7,773 nucleotides of DNA from Candidatus Magasanikbacteria bacterium RIFOXYD12_FULL_33_17 (GTDB lineage Bacteria; Patescibacteriota; Patescibacteriia; Magasanikbacterales; UBA922), in the NCBI GenBank assembly GCA_001783255.1, contig MFRB01000094.1, positions 1 to 7,773 on the forward strand. Reading direction: 5' to 3'. Every line of letters starts with the position of its first letter. Positions within the stretch are counted from its first letter, which is position 1. Under the pieces are notes generated by a model that saw only the letters and a list, made by a program, of their open reading frames with translations, searched no databases and was not told where the DNA came from. Positions 5,727 through 7,773 of this stretch are shown piece by piece. The translations under genes were made by a program, and so were the position numbers.

Positions 5727-6744
5727 ATGATTCATATTTTTTTATAAAATTGTCGTAAAGATCTTTTTGAATGACATAATCATAAGCACCTATTAAATTT
5801 AGTTGTTGTCCTCCAAATTTTTTCTTGAATTGGGTAAGTCCATGCCATTCGTGGTTTTCATCTTTTTCATCTCTGGCTATCCCCCAAAAATCATATTCTT
5901 TGTAGCCTTGTTTTTTGGCATCTTTTATGACATGCCAATGTAACATATTGGGTGCCATGTATTCTCTCATTTCATTACTAGATGCTCCATAAAAATAGGT
6001 AGCTCTATTACCAAAGTAAACTATAACAACTGCGCTCAAAACTTGCTTATTTACTTTGGCGACAAATATTTTGGAAAATTCACCGCAGTGTTTCAAATAT
6101 GTTTTGAAGAATTCTAAATTTTTTCCTTCAAATTTATTTCTTTCAAAAGTTGTTTTGTATAATTTATAAAAAGTATTTATTTCTTCAAAATTAATTTCTG
6201 AAACTTCTACACCTTTTTTTTCAGCTAGACGAATATTGTATCTACCTTTTGGTTTCATTTGTGTTAATATTTCATCTTCTGACATTTCTAAATTTAATAT
6301 TTGTGTATGACGTGGTTGTAGATTCAAGGGGGATTTTACAAAGCCTGTCAAAAACCATTTTGGTACAGACAAAGCACGTGGTTCAATACGTAAGTGGGTA
6401 GTGAGATTTTCTGGTTTTAGAGAAATGATACTATGTAAGGCTGTTTCCAAAGCACGCCATTGCCAAAAAAGTTGATCCTCATTTTCATAATTTAGTACAG
6501 GTCCTTCGGGAATATACAAAAAATTGGTACCATTGCTAAAGTTGAATTGTAGTACTAGACATCCACCAACAAGTTTATCATTTTTTTTGTCAAAGATACC
6601 TATTTTATAACTTTCCCAATTATCTTCTTGTTTGAATTTTGCCCAAGCAAAAGATTGGTGAAAGCCTGCTGTTTCATTTTTTTTTACAAGGTCTTCCCAT
6701 TCGTCTTTATGCTTTTGGGTGATGTGTGAACAATAATAACTCAT
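5725..6744 (-). CDS. FemAB/FemX-family peptidoglycan bridge-forming aminoacyltransferase
   Basis: This 339-residue protein has the double GNAT fold of Fem transferases, which move an amino acid from aminoacyl-tRNA to the peptide stem of lipid II or another peptidoglycan precursor at the cytoplasmic membrane face. Visible motifs are HQSFAWAKFKQ (29-39), YIPEGPV (77-83), LRIEPR (118-123), the hallmark QMKPKGRYNIRLAEKKGV (162-179), ATYFYGASS (248-256), APNMLHWHVIKDAKKQGYK (264-282) running into YDFWGI, and GLTQFKKKFGG (302-312). Length is near the FemX range (about 335-345), and no long coiled-coil arm of the FemA type is apparent. Its start lies 3 bases after the stop of the DUF6498-like gene, so the two are cotranscribed. 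The ATG lacks a Shine-Dalgarno. The amino acid added (Ala, Ser or Gly) cannot be told. Distant relatives act on exopolysaccharide, a less likely alternative. Confidence 0.92.
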   Translation of the reverse strand: MSYYCSHITQKHKDEWEDLVKKNETAGFHQSFAWAKFKQEDNWESYKIGIFDKKNDKLVGGCLVLQFNFSNGTNFLYIPEGPVLNYENEDQLFWQWRALETALHSIISLKPENLTTHLRIEPRALSVPKWFLTGFVKSPLNLQPRHTQILNLEMSEDEILTQMKPKGRYNIRLAEKKGVEVSEINFEEINTFYKLYKTTFERNKFEGKNLEFFKTYLKHCGEFSKIFVAKVNKQVLSAVVIVYFGNRATYFYGASSNEMREYMAPNMLHWHVIKDAKKQGYKEYDFWGIARDEKDENHEWHGLTQFKKKFGGQQLNLIGAYDYVIQKDLYDNFIKKYES

Positions 6745-6747
6745 AGT

Positions 6748-7338
6748 TTAATATTTAATTTTTTTATGTTCTATTATGTGTAGAATAGCATCTATAACTA
6801 TTTTTAGTATGACTAATGAAAATAAACCTATATAATTTTTGCTAGAGTTACTTATATATAGAGCACATAGTATGACGGCTACGTGAGTAGGTAATAACCT
6901 TTTGTATGGTTGAAGGAAAAGTTTTGTTGCTAATCCTATTTTTGTTTCATCATTTTTTAGAAAATTTCTAGAGTATGAAATAAAATGGCTCACTGTCAAA
7001 CTAAACATTGCCAAAAATAAAGACCAATTATAATGGGATGGTAAACCAAAAGAAACAAAAATTACAACCCCATGTATAAGTGTAAGTCCTCCAAAATTAC
7101 CACTAAAAAAATAAATCATATCGTTTATTCTTCTAATTGTAATTTTATTTTTAGTATTTTTTTTAAGATTGTTCATTTTCAACAGGTTTGTTGTAAAAAG
7201 TACAAAATTTTCAAACCAGTATAAAAAAAGTATATCAATAACATCCCAATTTAAAAAAAATACACCAAAAATTGGTAATAGGTTTACAATTATTAAAATT
7301 AGTAGAGGTATTTTGTCATTTTTATTTATTTCTAACAT
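6748..7338 (-). CDS. DUF6498-like integral membrane protein
   Basis: Starting at ATG 7336-7338 gives 196 residues with five or six hydrophobic segments (about 9-30, 33-52, 73-98, 105-122, 148-164, 167-187). The pattern resembles DUF6498 proteins: NLLPIFGVFFLNWDV (19-33) followed by LYWFEN (39-44), NFGGLTLIHG (81-90), SHFISYSRNF (117-126), YKRLLPTHVAVI (145-156) and a C-terminal DAILHIIEHK (183-192). The conserved histidines (H89, H118, H152, H187, H191) hint at metal or heme contact but no function is established. The frame stays open upstream to a TTG at 7416, but that extension runs through a terminator and the -10 element, so the internal ATG is preferred; an ATG at 7366-7368 overlaps the -10. 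It is the first gene of the operon with the FemAB transferase. The family assignment is from memory of the pattern. Confidence 0.75.
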   Translation of the reverse strand: MLEINKNDKIPLLILIIVNLLPIFGVFFLNWDVIDILFLYWFENFVLFTTNLLKMNNLKKNTKNKITIRRINDMIYFFSGNFGGLTLIHGVVIFVSFGLPSHYNWSLFLAMFSLTVSHFISYSRNFLKNDETKIGLATKLFLQPYKRLLPTHVAVILCALYISNSSKNYIGLFSLVILKIVIDAILHIIEHKKIKY

Positions 7339-7358
7339 TGTTATCTTTTTATAAAGAT

Positions 7359-7387
7359 ATTTTATCATATCAAAAAAACTTTGTATA
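7359..7387 (-). promoter_or_regulatory. Probable promoter for the DUF6498-like/femAB operon
   Basis: On the minus strand TATACA (7382-7387, 4/6) and TAAAAT (7359-7364, 5/6) have a 17-base spacer, with TGA just before the -10 as an extended element. The start point near 7352 is about 14 nt before the ATG at 7338. It sits directly after the terminator of the upstream unit, an arrangement that supports both. Confidence 0.5.
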
Positions 7388-7388
7388 C

Positions 7389-7413
7389 AAAAAAATCGCC
7401 CAAGTGGCGGTTT
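7389..7413 (-). terminator. Intrinsic terminator of the right-end unit
   Basis: On the minus strand CGCC (7409-7406) pairs with GGCG (7400-7397) around a 5-nt loop. The stem extends by one G-U and three A-U pairs, and a run of seven U follows (7395-7389). No other gene lies between it and the promoter at 7740, so it closes the transcript that starts near 7733. Confidence 0.72.
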
Positions 7414-7430
7414 CAAATTTTTTCTTTCTT

Positions 7431-7484
7431 CTCGTCCGTGGCCTCCCCGACGCGCCTTGTCGACGGTCGGGGAGGTTGGACGAG
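7431..7484. repeat. Long GC-rich hairpin
   Basis: CTCGTCC (7431-7437) pairs with GGACGAG (7478-7484). After a small asymmetric internal loop (GTGG opposite TT), CCTCCCCGAC (7442-7451) pairs with GTCGGGGAGG (7466-7475), leaving a 14-nt loop. All 17 pairs are Watson-Crick. No U-run adjoins it, so it is not itself a terminator. On the minus strand it begins 8 bases after the small ORF's stop codon. Confidence 0.85.
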
Positions 7485-7492
7485 GATGTGTG

Positions 7493-7582
7493 TCAGTTGT
7501 GAGTGCCGACGATTGCCCCGATAATGATCGGAGCGTAGGCGAGAATCAAAACCAGAATGGTTTTAGAAAAAATGTTTTTCAC
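7493..7582 (-). CDS. Possible 29-residue hydrophobic peptide
   Basis: From GTG (7580-7582) to TGA (7493-7495) this encodes 29 residues: a short basic start (K2, K7), one membrane-spanning stretch TILVLILAYAPIIIGAIVG (8-26) and a THN tail. Upstream, GAGGT (7588-7592) is spaced 5 bases from the GTG, the only convincing Shine-Dalgarno in the window. Codons are G/C-rich (GCC, TAC, CCG, ATC, GGG, GTC, GGC), unlike every neighbour. The frame is open further upstream to an ATG at 7703-7705, but that part has no ribosome-binding site and looks non-coding. TGA is the stop, whereas the seven complete larger genes end in TAA or TAG. It sits in a self-contained structured transcript. A type I toxin-like peptide, a small membrane protein or a chance ORF are all possible. 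Confidence 0.4.
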   Translation of the reverse strand: MKNIFSKTILVLILAYAPIIIGAIVGTHN

Positions 7583-7612
7583 CTGATACCTCGTGACGGT
7601 TTTTTCTTCACA

Positions 7613-7635
7613 TTTGCTCGGAACCCCCGAGCGAA
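7613..7635. repeat. Hairpin in the leader of the small ORF
   Basis: GCTCGG (7616-7621) pairs with CCGAGC (7627-7632) around a 5-nt loop, extended by one G-U and two A-T pairs to 9 bp. On the minus strand it lies about 20 nt upstream of the Shine-Dalgarno at 7588-7592. Confidence 0.65.
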
Positions 7636-7705
7636 AGAGAGAAATACAAACTTTATATTTAGTATTCCTGTCATTCGCGCTGGAGTATACCGAGCTTTGA
7701 CACAT

Positions 7706-7732
7706 ATTTTATCTGACTTGGTCGGATAAAAT
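7706..7732. repeat. 12-bp hairpin at the predicted 5' end of the right-end transcript
   Basis: ATTTTATCTGAC (7706-7717) pairs with GTCGGATAAAAT (7721-7732) with one G-U pair and a 3-nt TTG loop. It has T before and A after the stem on the plus strand, the opposite of a terminator. The predicted transcription start of the minus-strand promoter (near 7733) places the stem at the very 5' end, where it would protect the RNA. As DNA it is also a good operator-like inverted repeat. Confidence 0.7.
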
Positions 7733-7739
7733 CTAGACT

Positions 7740-7768
7740 ATTTTAACCTAGTTTATTTATTTTGGCAA
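7740..7768 (-). promoter_or_regulatory. Sigma70-type promoter of the right-end unit
   Basis: On the minus strand TTGCCA (7763-7768, 5/6) and TAAAAT (7740-7745, 5/6) are spaced by exactly 17 bases. The start near 7733 coincides with the base of the 7706-7732 hairpin. Confidence 0.6.
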
Positions 7769-7773
7769 GAGTG

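Larger units (their letters stand above)
7390..7733 (-). ncRNA. Candidate stand-alone structured transcript of about 345 nt
   Basis: The stretch is bounded by a promoter (7740-7768) and a terminator (7389-7413). It contains three strong hairpins: 7706-7732 at the very 5' end, 7613-7635, and 7431-7484. By my count 7431-7490 is about 70% G+C in a window that is otherwise very AT-rich. I checked by eye for tRNA, tmRNA, 6S, SRP and RNase P RNA landmarks and saw none. It may be a non-coding RNA or the mRNA of the small hydrophobic ORF at 7493-7582; the two readings are not exclusive. Confidence 0.4.

Noticed and set aside
7339..7416. Longer DUF6498-like protein starting at TTG 7414-7416
   Set aside because: The added 26 residues are encoded by the terminator stem, its U-run and the operon's -10 element; the ATG at 7336-7338 begins just before the first membrane segment.
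7493..7495. Recoded TGA (glycine, code 25) extending the mini-ORF
   Set aside because: The larger genes read normally with GGN glycines, and the read-through sequence is basic, low-complexity and runs into the terminator; nothing supports recoding here.
7583..7705. N-terminal extension of the hydrophobic mini-ORF to ATG 7703-7705
   Set aside because: The extension contains the leader hairpin and lacks a Shine-Dalgarno, while GAGGT sits correctly before the internal GTG.
7457..7729. 90-codon plus-strand ORF across the right end
   Set aside because: No ribosome-binding site, no coherent protein character, and it reads through three hairpins that make more sense as RNA or DNA structure.

Overview
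The window is strongly AT-rich, with A/T-dominated spacers, short intergenic gaps and small operons. The gene set is a CaCA exchanger, two ATP-grasp proteins, a TRAM/SAM uridine methyltransferase, a VIT-family metal transporter, a small secreted repeat protein, a FemAB-type peptidoglycan transferase and a DUF6498-like membrane protein. Together with Lys/Ile/Asn-rich proteins and eight start codons lacking a clear Shine-Dalgarno sequence, this fits a Patescibacteria (CPR) genome, most likely Parcubacteria-like. That placement is inference; no rRNA or other marker gene is present. The standard bacterial code reads all genes through, with TAA or TAG stops in the seven complete larger genes.

Layout. 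1-945 (minus) is a calcium/sodium:cation antiporter cut by the left edge, with its own sigma70-type promoter (1006-1034) and a hairpin in its leader. 1040-4208 (minus) is a tight three-gene run: rlmD-like methyltransferase, then two tandem ATP-grasp ligase-like genes that overlap or nearly abut. 4209-4440 is a divergent, very AT-rich spacer with an extended -10 promoter and nested inverted repeats. It leads rightward into a VIT/CCC1-type Fe/Mn transporter (4441-5160). A consensus promoter (5218-5246) then drives a secreted protein with 12-residue tandem repeats (5282-5671). A 15-bp bidirectional terminator (5693-5726) separates this from a convergent two-gene minus-strand operon: DUF6498-like membrane protein (6748-7338) and FemAB transferase (5725-6744).

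The right end (about 7389-7768, minus) is the least explained part. It is a compact unit with its own promoter, several strong hairpins, a terminator, a GC-rich core unlike the rest of the window, and a 29-codon ORF for a hydrophobic peptide. This ORF has the only convincing Shine-Dalgarno in the window. A sequence just after its stop codon can pair with that Shine-Dalgarno. This is the best candidate here for something undescribed: a type I toxin-like unit, or a structured RNA. The second candidate is the tandem ATP-grasp pair, whose substrate is unknown.

Functionally, the window mixes ion and metal homeostasis (CaCA, VIT), rRNA modification, cell-wall bridge formation (FemAB) and ATP-dependent ligation. 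No single pathway unites it.
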